64,000 nucleotides of DNA from Strongylocentrotus droebachiensis (taxonomy: Eukaryota > Echinodermata > Echinoidea > Camarodonta > Strongylocentrotidae), in contig JAVYIG010000647.1 in assembly GCA_035222895.1 (NCBI GenBank), positions 393,001 to 457,000 on the forward strand, written 5' to 3'. Shown in pieces: positions 31,854-44,549 of this stretch. Each line of letters opens with the position of its first letter. Positions within the stretch are counted from its first letter, which is position 1. The notes below the pieces were generated by a model, which did no database searches, was not told where the DNA came from, and saw only the letters and a program-made list of their open reading frames with translations. Position numbers and translations under genes: made by a program.

Positions 31854-33863
31854 TATCAAAACCCTGCTGGCTCTCAGGAGGGGATTTAAGATCTCGAATC
31901 AGAAAAGAGGCATTGTACTGACTTTCCATGGCATTAATGTAAATTGTTTAATTTAATGATCATTAGAATGTCCACTATCCCACACACATCACATAATAGT
32001 GTTAGCACATAACCCTCTTTTAAAAGTGTAGCTTTCTTTAATGCATAATGTATGTTGAGAGCAAGCAGGGTATCGAGTTGCGACCTTCTGCCTCTCAGCT
32101 GAAAATACCTTGACTACCTTTAATTTGTACTAGTCGTTTGCAGGTGATGGTTCTTCTTCTCTTAAAGGCAAAATTATTGAGGTTATCTAAGCTTCCGTAC
32201 ATATTATTTCAAATTCTAGATTTACAAGATATTCTAATTTATTTTGCAAAAAGGAGGTAGGATCTGTTAAGACTTCTTTGCCCTGTATAGTTCTTATTTC
32301 GTATAGCTTTGGTAAAACAACATGCAGGGATGCCATGAATGCTCTTTACATGCAGCATGCAGATGCCTTTCAAAGCAGAAAGTTGAAATATCAACTCCAT
32401 TAACTTTCTTTCCCCTACTTTAACAACTACATGTACACCACTCTACTTCACATAATTTCTGAGAAACTCTGTTGAATATCAAAATATGTTCTCCTGTATA
32501 TAAATAATCTTTGTATAAATAGGATCAATGACTATGAGTAATGACGCAATCCAGCAAGACTTACATAACTTGGTAGAGGTTGAACACACAACACCTATTC
32601 AAATTTATAACAAACATAGAAAGTACATGTGTATCTCTTCATTGGCTACCGCATCATTAGTGACCGCATCATTAGGAAATTAAACAATGTAGTCTAGATT
32701 ACAGCGGTTCCATAGCTGGTTAGCTACCATTCAAGGGTACAAAAACTATCTATGAGAATTTACATCTTACATATTAGCATTTTCGATACAGTCATGGATG
32801 TTATAAAGTATAGTTTATGCTTCAATCTAGCCTTTGTCACAGACATTAAGTAGCATGCATTCATGTTTCAATGATTCTGTATCACTTCAAGAAAATATGT
32901 GGCTTCTGTACTTGGCAGTTCAAGGTATCAAAGTTGACAGTCGTGACAACTGCTTTTAAATCGTTGACCGACATTCTTTAACAATCTGCCAAGATCAACA
33001 ACAACTGGACATTTCATTTTGAACAAAGAACACCCATAACAAGTGAGGTCAATTGTAGAAAAATATGACACCAGTAACTCTTCACGAGGATAACTTCAGA
33101 AAATATAGTTTGCGTTTCTTTTGTAAAAGCAAAATAATTCAATCAACTACATCTTTATATCCCCTCATTCACTTGTCGACCGCATCAACAACAAAAGATC
33201 CTGTCTCATAAAACTTGTAAAAGAAGTATTCTATAACATATTTGCTCACAGCCAATCAAATGCAGTGATTTCAGTAGCTAATATCATTTGTTCCAACTTG
33301 TAAAGTCTATGAATCAGGGCCAAGGTAGGGTAAAATAATTTGATGACAGCATGTCAAAATCTCATCATTCTTTATCCTCGACTACTTTTCCTAAAAACAC
33401 CCTACCTGCTACGTACCTTCCGTCCCCAGCTAGATAAAACACCACATCCAGACCATGAAAACAGCACTACAAAGCTTTGCTACTTTTCTAACTTCAGACA
33501 GACAATGAGACTGCATCATCTTTTTTACACATAGGACCGTTAGGACAAAGAAACCTAGAGGGAAATATATGCCTTCTATTTCACTAGCTCTTTCTGGAAT
33601 ACATGGTACTTTCATGGGAACCATGGCCTGGCTTCACCTAAATGTCCTCATCTATGTCTACGCACCTGATGACTGATAGCGGTTACGTCTAGTACCTGTA
33701 TAGCTGATGCCTTTACCTTAACTCCTGTCCGGCACACAGCTTGCGAAACAGTCTCATCACTCCATCGTCAATGCCAACTCTCCTCCCAGGACTGTAGCAG
33801 CGAAATGCGACGACTATTCTTCTAGGCAGTGAACAGCCACTTCCACCTCCTCTCAAAAGACTA

Positions 33864-36800
33864 TCATATTTGCTGTGCAATCCTGCGGTAGCGCTGAAGC
33901 CACTCCTCCGTCATCTGTCCAATGATGACAGGCCGATGCCTCGGATGAACCTGTTGAGCCACAAAGGTACCGCCGGCCGTGTAGCAGCAATCCAGCCATT
34001 CATTCAAGAGTCTCTCCTCAGTACCAACCTTTGGTTAAGGGTTAGGAGTTAGGACAGAAGGATGAAGAAAGAAGGGGAAAGGCGGATTAAAATAAGGAAT
34101 TTTGAAGAGATGTGATGGCTACAGTATGTGAAGCACTTCATAGGGAAATGGATTACAATGCTTAACATATCATGAAGCAAAAGTTTTCGATTACCCCATT
34201 TACTACAGTATACTACATATAATGTAAGCACAGTGTGCAGATCTCATGCAATACTTTCAAAACAATACAGCAAATGAATAGCTTTGTATTTGTCTTTACT
34301 TCTATTCTGCAATACCTAAAGAGGGAATAACTTTTCAAGAGTGATTCTCAACATTTATCAATCCAATGTCCATGACATAAAAACACATAATTTGCAAATG
34401 TCCTGCAACACACACAACAACATCATCAAGGTTGTGCTGTGTGAAATCAAAAACTCTCAACAGAAATATATTTACTGCATAATATTTCATGACATTCAAT
34501 CAATCTCAGGATTAAAGAGGAATCCAACCTTTGTAATGAATTTATTTGTATGAAAGCAGAATAATAACAGAAACAGAATGTTTATAGTTTGAAATAAAGA
34601 CTTAGTAAAAGCATGTTTGAAATATGAATTCACTAAAGCTATGCAAGTCTCAAATTGGCAATTTTCTCAGTAGATTGTCACATAGTCATGGACAACTCTC
34701 CTGTTGGTCGTGTACAAATATGTCATTAATTTCCTTTTTTCACTGAAGTGGTTTCCTTCTCAAACATGTAGGATATATATGTGTGATCATGATCATAAAT
34801 TGTCGCTCATGATCACGAACATGATCATGTGACACGCGAGAAGAAAAACAACTTGGGCCTACTGCAAACCTTATTTGCATGAACTCAAACACATGCAAAT
34901 TCTCTGATCTGAAGCCGAACAAAATTGGTCAGAATCGTTTGAGAGTGCCTACCTCGAGTGGCGTAATGAAGTGGATTGGTAGAAGTTTGCCATCGCTGTC
35001 CGTGAGAGGGAGGTATATCGTCTGACTGTTATCGCTGCTGTCCAGGTTGGCGCCTGCACCACGGTTGTCATCGGACCCTGACTCCTGGGCAACCAGGGCA
35101 GAGAAGTGGCCCCGAGTGTAAGCCAGGACGATGGGTGACTTGCAGCAGAAGCTAGGCTCCCACAGAAGAGGCAGGTACACACCTGTTTATGTTAGAAAAG
35201 AAAAGGATGTAGGTGAGCAAGATAATGATTATATTTTATTTATTCATTCATTCTTGTTCACAAATGCGGATACATGTTTTCCACAAGCAATAACAGGCAA
35301 TACAAAAAATCAAGACAACAAAATAAAGTATGATGGAAATTATAAATATACAAAAACAACCAAAAAAACTTTTATTCATAGAACCAACTACTCATAATTG
35401 TTATTCACCTTCTTTCCTCATTAAAATATTATTTTGCTACAACTTTTTCTTTTCTACCTTCATTTTCTTGTTCTATTGGCCCACTACAGACCAAAATCTC
35501 AGACATACTGTCAAATAAAAGCATTGTTATTAACCCTGTAACTTATGAATTCTCTCATTCCTTAGGTGTAATACAAAAAGACCTGGTTTTCATTGACAAT
35601 GGGTAAAGAATGTTCAAGAAACCCAAGCGTGGTACTCTCGTTGCCTCTACACATACATTCTTTTTTATTATTATTTACAATTTTTAACTCTCTGAACATG
35701 TGTTGGAAGATTCCATTTACATATTGTGAAAAATGGAAAATAAAATTCAATTCATCCATGAAAATGCAGAGCTTTCGTAATGAATATACCTTGGAAGCGT
35801 GCAAAGCCAAGATTCTCGCCACGGAAGCTCTTGATAAACTTGACCCCATAGACAATGATTGGTCTGCGTAGAACATGGGCGAGAGCAAAGATGTGCGTCT
35901 GCTCCAGAGCAGCTCCTGGTTGACCGGCAAGACTGAGCATGAGTGACCAATCATTCAACCACTGGTCATCATCCAGACTGAAGTGCATGCTCTCAACATG
36001 CATGGATTCATAGGCCTTCCAGCGACTGTAGAACCTGGGAGGGTGCAAAGTTGAGATATTCGGATCAAACAGTTTGGGATGGAATTTATCAACATCACTA
36101 CAAGGTTGGAGAACATCTACTTCCAATAATACACATACTTTACAAATACAGTCTAACCTGCTTTAGTGACCACCTGTCTACAAAGACCACCTGTCTACAA
36201 AGGCCACATTTGTTGTTTCCCTTATAAATGGTTTCTCATTGAATCATGTACTAAAGGAACCTGTTTACAAAGACCACCTGTTTACAAAGGCCACTTTTTG
36301 TGTTTACCTCGGGTGGTCGCCATAAACAGGTTTGACTGTAATTAGTGAAAGCAGATGCAATGAACCAACAGTAAAACAAAGAAAAATTATTAAAGTGCTT
36401 GGGGCTATCCCTTCACTATCGCCCTGTTATCTTTAATAAGTTATACACAGCAAAGCTCACACAAACGTTATAAAAGGGGAAGCGAATTGAAAAAAATGTA
36501 CAGTCTGTATGCACAAGACCATGTAAAGATATTGAAAATTGGGGGGGGGGGGGGAGGGTCCAGATTAATATTTAGGGTGCCCATGTTTCCGGAGTACCTG
36601 TTATTGTTGAGCCCTGTATACAGCATATCATACATATAACAGGGATGCCAGTTAGAATTTATCAGAGGGCCTGAAAATCACCTAGAATGAGCTATTTTGT
36701 ACGCAAAAAAAGCCTAAACTATGGTCTGAAGGTAACTCGCAATGCCTGAATGTTGGCATCCCTGATATAACAGATTTCTATCTCCTATCCATCGAGGTGA

Positions 36801-39800
36801 AGTGTGACCGGTCTAAACTTCCATACCTATGTGCTCCTTCGTTGAGACTATCCCCTAACGCCCTTCTGAGCACCGAGTCTGTGTCAAAGACACCCCATGT
36901 AGCCTGCAGGACAGAGTCTAGCAGGCAGTCACCAGCGGTGCGGTTCCACAGTGCAAAGAGACGGCTCCCCATGGAGTCTGCAACCTCAGTGCTCCAGTTG
37001 ATGATGGGCGACTCCTGCTCCAGCTCTACAAGGTAAAAGGGGATAAAAGAGTTCAAAATGAAGGGCCTTCGGTCCACAAGTTTCATGCTGCCTGCAATGT
37101 ATAGCCTTCTGACTTTTTAGCTGATGACAAACTGAGACAAGAACCAAGTCTGAAATTTGTAATTTATGTTTAAACTGGTTTTGATTTCATATATTAGTAA
37201 CTTAACAAGAATATTATAAATGAAAATATAAATTCACGATATCGTACTGGATTTTCCCAATAAATGTACATGCTTTGACCATGATCAACACCAGATTCTT
37301 TGATGATTTTTATGTAAAGCGATGTGAAACAACAGTTACATGTAAGAGCGCTATAGAAATTACTTTGTATTGTCTTTGGCTTGACTCACAGGACCAGACA
37401 GATCTGTTTCACAAGGATTGAACAGTTAACTGACCTTTCAACATTTCTTCTCAGGGTTGTTTCAATTCATATATGGTCATTTTCACAGTAAAGGGTGTAA
37501 CTTTTCTCAAACAGGGTCAAAATTTCAAAATATGTTTTCATAATCATTTCTACTAAAATTAGTACTATAAGTGTCTAAATTATGGATTTTTTTTGGTTCT
37601 GGAGCTTAAACTACATGAGAAACCTGAAAAAATAATGAACAACTGTGACAAATATGATAAATTTGAACAAAAACAACATTTTAATTCTATCAACTTAAAT
37701 GACAACATTTGTTCTCCAAACATAATTCAATTGCAATTTTTCATTTGCTATTCTAATGTACTTAAAGGCTTATAAAGCTTTTTTGGTCAAACTTATTTGG
37801 TCTTTAAAAAAATTCAATGCGCTTGTCAAATTCAAGATAAAATATGACTTTGACATTTAATTTTTCAAATTTACCTATCTTCCAAGAGGGGGAGCAAAAT
37901 AAAAATTACTCTAAAAATACCATTCAGTGAGGGCTAATTACCAATGCAAATTCCAAAGAAATCGCATTTCAAATGGGAAGTTGAAAATTTCTTATGTGTG
38001 TGTTTCGGAGGCTTCAGGTTAACAAAATGCCTGTTTCGGAGGCTTCAATCATGTTAACACAAAATGTTGTCCATTACTTAGGTAACATATTAATACAAAT
38101 TCAACTTAAACTGTTAATGATATGTTAAATTACTAATATAACACCTAAAACATTTGTTTACAGAGTAAAAATACTTGTTAATATAAAGTATGGTACATGT
38201 ATGTTACAAATTATCTTTACTTAATACGATGAGTTTTTTGTTCAGTACGCGAACATTGCAAAGTCACTAAATAGAATCCATGAGGATTTCAAATCTGTGC
38301 TGATACTCAGGGAAATATATTGTCAAGTATGTAATTTCCAAGGAAATCACTCTTCTCATATCAAAGTTGAAACATTCAGGAAACATATACATGTATAGGA
38401 TCAGTTCAAAGTAGTGTTTCGGAGGCTTCAAATATGTTAACACACTATATTGTCAACTACAAAGGCAATATACAAAGCGAAATTTAACCTTACTTTTGAA
38501 GATTTGATAAAATGTTGAACTGAAAGTAAAGTACTTAAAATAATTGTTCACATAGAAACCATTTATGTTAATTCATAGCAATGTATCATTACCCTTCACT
38601 TGCATCTTTGTCATCATTTATTCTTAGTGCAAAGAATTAAATTTCTGCACAGTGGCTTCCACAAACTTGTTTGTTATGTGTTATAACATTTACACAGACA
38701 TTCATATTTTTGAAACCAATAGCATGGTAAGTATTTACAGGTTTTTGTCCTGGAACACAATTGTGTTCTACTTCTTATTTCAAAGAAATTTATCTGCCAA
38801 CATGTCCAGTTCTCCTTCTTAAAAATTATAAAGGTAAGCTCTGCCGGCTGGGGTAGGGGTCCTGGTTGGTAGAGTCATCTTCTGTATTACATCTTTTTTA
38901 GGCTGATGGGCTTCACAGTCCTCTGTTAATTCATACAGACCATTGCTGTTCCGGCGCATGAATTTGACTTTGACATTGTCATCAATCACAGCTTTTACCT
39001 AGTAGTAAAATAAGAATATATAGCAAATACAAACTTTCATTAAAACACAGAAAAACAGCTTTCAGAATCCATTTCACTTCCTTGAAATATCTCACTGTCC
39101 CGTATTTGATTTCATTAACCCTGTTAACTTTGTTCAGTACCACAACACCTGCTCATATATATTTTAGAAAGATCTTTTGTCTAAGTATTTCTCAAATAAA
39201 GAAAGTTGATCCTGTTAAATGTTTTTTTAATAATCCGAGATCTAACATCATGGGTAATACTTACGAGAGCCATGAAAACCACCCCATTTGAAGTCCTGCT
39301 GCTAGATGAAGGTGCATCAAAATATATGGCCACATAATCGCTCACATTGATCCTGCAATCAGAGAAGAAAATAGGAAATTAGCAGTTTGTATTGCACAGA
39401 ACAATGTTAATACATATATCTGAGCTTGGAAACTAAAAAAACAATCATTTTGTTTGATTTTAAAAGTACATCTTGAATGTATAATTGCATGTGCATTACA
39501 TAATAACTTATTATTTATCCATATATGTTGTTTAAGAATAACCGTAGTTTAGTAGTCTATACGGGCACCATCACTAAGGATGCTTAATGTGTACATTACA
39601 CAAATCTTTAAGTACTAATTAATGACAGACTTGTTTTGATCTGTTTTGACCATGGATTTGCAGGAATAACCTGTTCAAAATTATAATTTGTACAAGGATT
39701 TCATTCCTTATTACTGTTTTACCATTGTGCATAGCCATAGACCTGTGTATGTACACACATGTATATCAGGAGTCTAATTTAAACATTTGGTACGGAGGCA

Positions 39801-42800
39801 AACCTTAAAGGTCAGGTGACATCCAAATATAAGTTGATTCATGTTTATGTGCAGGGCTGCATACAACTAATAATTTGTTATAAATATATTTCATAGATTT
39901 TTAAATATTTTACAATAATTTTCTCAGACCTGCTAAGCTCCACCCTAAATAAATGTTCCAGATTTCATTCATCCATCTGTTAATCATTAGTGAGCTAACA
40001 AGAGAAATTGTTATGTAACTTTCTCCAGCTCAGCACATGCTCACAAATACCTCCATGTTACCTTTCTTTTACTGGTGATGCTACACCACTTCTGACATAG
40101 CAACTCATATGTTGGTATTGTATGGTCTATTGTAAACAGGTGATCAGCTATAGTTAAGCTATTAAACATACCACTGTCTCTTGTTAGCTCACTAATGATT
40201 TACAGATGATGTCACAAGATAAATGAGATTTGGAGCATTTTTCTAGGCTGCACATCAACAGGAATCAAGCTATATTTGGATGTCATCCGACCTTTAAAAC
40301 CACAAACATTGAGTATGATAAAGGTACATGTACAATGTACAATACAGATCGTAACTAGGCCTCACTATATTTTTAGTGACAAATCTAAACTTTAAAAACT
40401 TTCACACATCAGTTCCATTACAATGACCCATTAAAAAAGTACGGTACAAGTTAAGTAATTTAAGGACAAAATATACAGTTCTTACCTCTATATTCTTGTG
40501 GATAACAGTAAGGAAATGAGAGAACTGTCTGTAGTGTTCATGCCTGTCTGGAAGAGATGCTATCTAGTATCAGATGTTGCTAGCACATGTTGCTGTAACC
40601 TTGTCAATATCTTCATGAACTTCATGGTCTATTGTCGTGGACAAGGTCCGAAGTTCGAGTCCTGCCGCGGCACTAATGTCCTTTGGCAAGACATTAATCT
40701 ACATTTGCCACACTCGACCCAGGTGAGGTAAATTGGTTACCTGGCAGGAATTAATTCCTTGAAATGCTTAAGCGCCGTAATGGGAGCCATGCTAAAGCCG
40801 GGGTAATAATTTCCAAATTTGGAAGCGCATAGAGACGTTCAATATGTGCTACACAAGAACCGAATATTATTATTATTATTCCATTGTCTTAAAAGGGGTT
40901 GTACACACTGCTTCCCAAACATTTCTAGAGGGTTCTTTGCCCACTAAATTTCTCTCCTACTGTTACAAATGGTCTTTGGATGGCATGGCCTATGCCATTT
41001 GATCCTAAGGGGTTGGCAAAGACCATGATACATGTGGTTAACACTAAATGAAGCCTCCGAAACAAATTGGATAAATATTATGGATGTCTTATAATTTGGG
41101 AAAATATAGTGATTCATTTTAATACTTTATATATTAAAATATTCATAAAGCTTGGAAGATTTATATGTATAAACTTTTTTATTATTTGGTGAATGATCTT
41201 ACATTATCAAGGTTTGAAACAGGTGAATACTCCTAGTACTGGTGTAAAAAAAATTCTGAAATGCTGACTATTTGTAAATCATTAAAAATATAAAAAGCCA
41301 ATAACATCTAACACATTCCTGTACTTTAATAGACCAAAACCAAACATTAAAAAGGAAAACTGTAAACAATACCCTATCTATAAAACCACAATAGCCAAAA
41401 ATATGGTGTTAACTACAGTTTGAAGCCTCCGAAACAAGTTTTTTTGTTTATTAGTAAGTCCTGAAAAAAATTAACTGGATATCTATTTACTTTCAACTTC
41501 AAGGGAGCCTGCACATCCTAAGCTATGATTGCCATGCAGATTTAACATGAAACACATCGGTCTAGGTATTTAAAAAATGAAAAATAATCTTTTTGCTGTT
41601 TCGGAGGCTTCAAGTGTTTCGGAGGCTTCAAGTGCTAACGGAAAGTTTGTATTGTCCGTTATTCTTTAACAGTGGGGAATATCTCAGCTATTTTTTGACA
41701 AGTGATTTAGGGGTCCTAATGCTACATTTTGATATAATGATTGGATAAGTTCCTATATTCATATTTGTACAAGCGGTCTGAATAGTTTGTTTCGGAGGCT
41801 TCAATTCAGTTAACGGAAAAATGGCGCGACTCAGTCAAGATTTTAAAAAATTCTTACAAGCAACATGATCAGACAAATTTTGTCATTAGTTGGAAGTATA
41901 GATATCAAGTGTTCTATCAAGAACAAATGAAATGGTAGAAAGCACTTTTCAAACTAGAGCTCTTGCTATGAAGTTTGTTAACTATTGTTAACGGAAAATG
42001 AAGTCTCCGAAACGACAAATTACAACACTCTGTTCTCAAAAATAGATGAGCCGTTACAGTCTAAACTTCTTTGGCACTTTTCATTGAACATCTAACTTCA
42101 CATTTTGCAGCATAACAAATACCATCCTCACTGTTCCTGAAAAAAATGCAGGGCTTTACAAAAATGTCTATGTATTTTGTGTACATCAAAAGGGTCACAT
42201 TTAGGGTACTTATGTGCCTGCCAAAATTTAACGAAGTAATCCCTGAAGAAGTTTATGCTACCCAAGGTAGCACCCAAGTAGGTTACTCATATGCCAAAAT
42301 ATCTTTGAATTCTGTAGCTTTACGAGATCACTAGAGAATAAAATGTCAAAATTTCAAAGTTACACCCTTTACCGTGAAAATGACCATATAAGAAGTAAAG
42401 AAATTTATTTACAAAATAAAAATACAAACAGATGTTGTTTTTTTTAAAACATGAATAACTGTAAAACTGAAAAGAGACTACCACTTGACAATTCCATGAA
42501 TAAATTTGTCACATTTACCTTTCTGTGCATCTTGATCAAGCAGTTCATCCATTAATTGATTGCGCACCGTATGTGGGAGGTAGTTGATTTCTAGTTTTCA
42601 AAAGAAAAATGGAAATGAGAAGTTAAACACTGCGACATGCTAAAATCATTTCCCTATGCACAGTGTTTATAGTGTATTCATTTTTTGTGAAACATACTTT
42701 ACTCAGGGGTCACCAGTGACAGGCACCTGCACACAAGGGTGCTCAAAATCTAGATCAGGGCCTGTTTCACAAAACTTGTTATCAGTGTATATGACAATTG

Positions 42801-44326
42801 TTGTTATAAGCTACTGAAATCCTTGATTCTGATTGGTTATCAGCAGATTTGTCACTGATATTTGTCATTTGTCATTAAAAAAAGGCTTTGTGAAACACCC
42901 TGGACCTCCATATATTGAAGAAAAAACTCAATAGGACTCATGCATATAGACTCTGAAAATGTTTTCCCCCCTTCCAAAAAGTTTATGTGGAACACTTCTT
43001 TAGTGTACCAAGAACATACTTTCTTGGACAAATTCCATTATAAGTTTAAGAATGATGGTTGCATCAGAGTGTTTCCTATGGGTGTACTTGGTAGCACCTT
43101 TCATGTTTCTAATGTCAGAATTTCACAATAAAAATCCTGTAACCTTATAACATCCAGAAACGATTTTCATATCCAGTAAAACAAAATAATATTTAGATGA
43201 CATAACAGAAGATGGGCTTACCTCCAGGTAGAATATAAGTTATAATATCTGTAACAAAATAGCATGGAAAGTCTCCTTTTCTCTGTCGAATTGATTTTGC
43301 AATCTCTCTTCGTATGTCGGCGGCAAGTTCTGGGCAGACTTGAGATGGTGGACGCTTGACAGCATGGGCACCAATATCTGTGGAAAGCAGAACAGCCAGT
43401 AGATCTTCTTTCCTGAAGCGCAGAGCAAGATGGGCAAGGGTAAGACCAACATCAAACACACCAGATCGGTTGAGGAAGAGTACTTCATCAGCAGTAAGTG
43501 TTCTGGTTGGATTTCCACCTGATGTGAGGTACGTCTCTACAGCTTGATGGTCATCATCCACCACACCATTACAAGCATTCAGGAATAGCCAATCAGACTT
43601 CCTCAGTCTCCTACGGATAAGCTTGACATGTTTCTCCTGATCTACGTTGATGGTACCATGGCCAGGTGTTGAGGTTGCTCCAATGACAGGCACTTTGACT
43701 GTAGAAATAGTTGGCCCTGGACTGCGAGGTGGAGAACTGGTGGGAGATGAGCGGCTTGATGCGCCAGAATTCCTCAGGTTTTCCTCTATTAAAGTGCTCC
43801 CTGCTCCAACACTTGGGTCGGGACTCTGCTTCTGGCGAGTACAACTACACAAAGCGCAGTGCTTAGTTTTGGGCCAGTTCTCATAAGTGCACGTAGAGCA
43901 TACCCACTTTTTTGTACTATTGCATATGGTTCGATTGCGGTCGTTGTTGACATTCTGCTGACCCACAGTCGGTCGGACAGTCTTAAGCCGTGGCTGACCA
44001 CGACCTTTGCTGTTATCTCCAGGTGGACCAGTCCCCTTTGCATGGTGGCACAGAGCGCATTTGGCTGCCTGCGGCCAATTCAAATAAGTACACGCCTTGC
44101 ATGGCCACTTGGGGGAACTACTATCAGATTCTGGCAGGATAAGGCGTCTAGGGCTGCTATCGCTCTGCTCCTCCGGCTCGACAAGAGAGGTTGAGGAACT
44201 GTCCTGTGTCGGTGATGTGATGAGTTGTACAGGCTTTGGTGCGTGACACAAGGTGCATTTGATAGAGCTGTACCAGTTGTGATAGGTGCAGTATTCGCAG
44301 GTCCATTTTGGGTGACTCTCGGTCAT
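33864..44326 (-). CDS. ZRANB1: ZRANB1 / TRABID, OTU-family deubiquitinase with three NZF zinc fingers, 6 coding exons
   Basis: TRABID cleaves K29-, K33- and K63-linked ubiquitin chains. Coding exons in transcript order are 44326-43222, 42590-42519, 37025-36827, 36034-35790, 35182-34953 and 34028-33864. All have GT/AG borders and phases fit, giving 671 aa (human about 708). Three NZF fingers with W-x-C-x2-C...C-x2-C lie at residues 8-27, 74-93 and 141-160. A low-complexity linker, the ankyrin-like AnkUBD (about 230-365) and the A20-type OTU catalytic domain follow. Catalytic Cys426 is in NRTAGDCLLDS and catalytic His566 in YTRGHFSALV. The C terminus (EEWLQRYRRI) is shorter than in vertebrates, lacking the acidic tail. 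A 3' splice site at about 44365 suggests a 5' UTR intron. Intron 2 (42518-37026) contains a 4.9-kb transposon. Confidence 0.95.
35228..35350 (-). mobile_element. Possible LINE 3' tail in ZRANB1 intron 5
   Basis: TTATTTATTCATTCATTC followed by A-rich sequence looks, on the minus strand, like a LINE 3' end with an (AATG)n tail. There is no coding remnant, so the call rests only on similarity of layout to the LINE ends at 46690-49200. Confidence 0.3.
36147..36340. mobile_element. Short MITE with TACAGTC ends
   Basis: TACAGTCTAACCTGCTTTAG, then GACCACC, at the left is mirrored by GGTGGTC, then ATAAACAGGTTTGACTGTA, at the right, 194 bp. The interior repeats CACCTGT(C/T)TACAAAG several times. TA at both ends fits a TA target duplication. 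It lies in ZRANB1 intron 3. Confidence 0.7.
38819..39352 (-). pseudogene. Last two exons of an unrecognised transposon-borne gene
   Basis: Exon 39352-39265 (29 codons after one leading base, starting INVSDYVAIYFDA) has a good acceptor (TGATTGCAG) and donor (GTAAGT). Exon 38998-38819 (59 codons plus stop, starting VKAVIDDNVKVKFMRR, ending TPTPAGRAYLYNF) has acceptor CTACTAG and joins in phase. The layout recalls the short beta-rich C-terminal segment seen in various transposon-associated invertebrate proteins, but I cannot name the family. A possible further exon at about 40547-40491 has open frame but does not join in phase. The rest of the gene is missing or unrecognised. It lies on the same strand as ZRANB1. 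Confidence 0.45.
39805..40297. mobile_element. TTAA-flanked MITE, family 2, copy 1
   Basis: TTAA, then AGGTCAGGTGACATCCAAAT, at the left, and ATTTGGATGTCATCCGACCT, then TTAA, at the right. The inverted arms exceed 45 bp. It is inserted in the 4.9-kb transposon. A shorter relative is at 53571-53814 (shared GTGCAGGGCTGCATACAACT and TTTTCTCAGACCTGCTAAGC). Confidence 0.8.
40600..40880 (+). mobile_element. tRNA-derived SINE, copy 2
   Basis: The B box survives as AGTTCGAGTCC and the A-box region is decayed. The body (GGCAAGACATTAATCTACAT, ACCCAGGTGAGGTAAATTGG, GGAATTAATTCCTTGAAATG, TTAAGCGCC) and ATT-repeat tail match the copies at 23315 and 59826. It is inserted in the 4.9-kb transposon. Confidence 0.85.
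42757..42902. mobile_element. GTTTCACAAA-end MITE, copy 1
   Basis: About 146 bp, CCTGTTTCACAAAACTTGTT at the left and AAGGCTTTGTGAAACACCC at the right. It shares GTTATAAGCTACT(G/A)AAATCC and TGATTGGTTATCA with copies at 58741 (inverse) and 61429. It lies just 5' (in gene sense) of ZRANB1 exon 2. Confidence 0.8.
43192..43221 (-). other. ZRANB1 exon 1 donor region
   Basis: CTGGAG|GTAAGC read on the minus strand fixes the end of coding exon 1 at 43222 in phase 1. Reading past it adds a few codons and a stop, which is why the open frame looks longer than the exon. Confidence 0.8.
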
Positions 44327-44549
44327 CCTGCACCTTTTGTCAACTGTCTTGAGTCAGGAATCTCCTGTCAATGGAAAAAGGACACAACCTGTATTACATG
44401 TGAATTGCATTAATGAGTCTAAACAAGAATTCTTAGTAAAATATTACAGGGGGTGATGGTGAGCACTAAAAAAAAAAAAAAAAAAAAAAATCTTCCTCAA
44501 CTAGATCTATATGAAGTTTGTTGGACAATGTTGTAAAGGATAAACAGAA

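Larger units (their letters stand above)
21862..33863. other. Gene-free region between the convergent MGAT2 and ZRANB1 genes
   Basis: No coding exon is supported. MGAT2 (+) and ZRANB1 (-) converge here, so part of the stretch is probably their 3' UTRs. Separate entries cover a SINE, short DNA elements, a CT microsatellite and a tRNA-like fragment. From about 28000 to 33860 I see mostly unique AT-rich sequence apart from a C-run near 31591-31609. Confidence 0.6.
38001..42014. repeat. Nine dispersed copies of TGTTTCGGAGGCTTCA
   Basis: Exact copies lie at 38001, 38032, 38415, 41597, 41615 and 41788 (+) and 41049 and 41421 (-). A two-mismatch copy is at 41999 (-). Most lie within 5-30 bp of GTTAAC or TAACGG. 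The motif is absent from the rest of the window as far as I read it. Clustering toward both ends of the transposon resembles subterminal transposase-binding repeats. Confidence 0.85.
37470..42390. mobile_element. 4.9-kb DNA transposon in ZRANB1 intron 2
   Basis: The outer 35 bp at each end are inverted copies with one mismatch: TATATGGTCATTTTCAC, then A (left) or G (right), then GTAAAGGGTGTAACTTT. A TATA at each edge would fit a TA or TATA target duplication. The interior has nine copies of TGTTTCGGAGGCTTCA, often next to GTTAAC, and two minus-strand exons of an unrecognised gene. A TTAA MITE and a SINE later inserted into it. No complete transposase was found, so superfamily is open and autonomy unlikely. 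Confidence 0.75.

Noticed and set aside
40498..40731. 77-codon plus-strand frame
   Set aside because: It runs into the SINE body and has no family match.
43783..44194. Plus-strand and alternate minus-strand frames over ZRANB1 exon 1
   Set aside because: Shadows of the real coding frame with its three NZF fingers.
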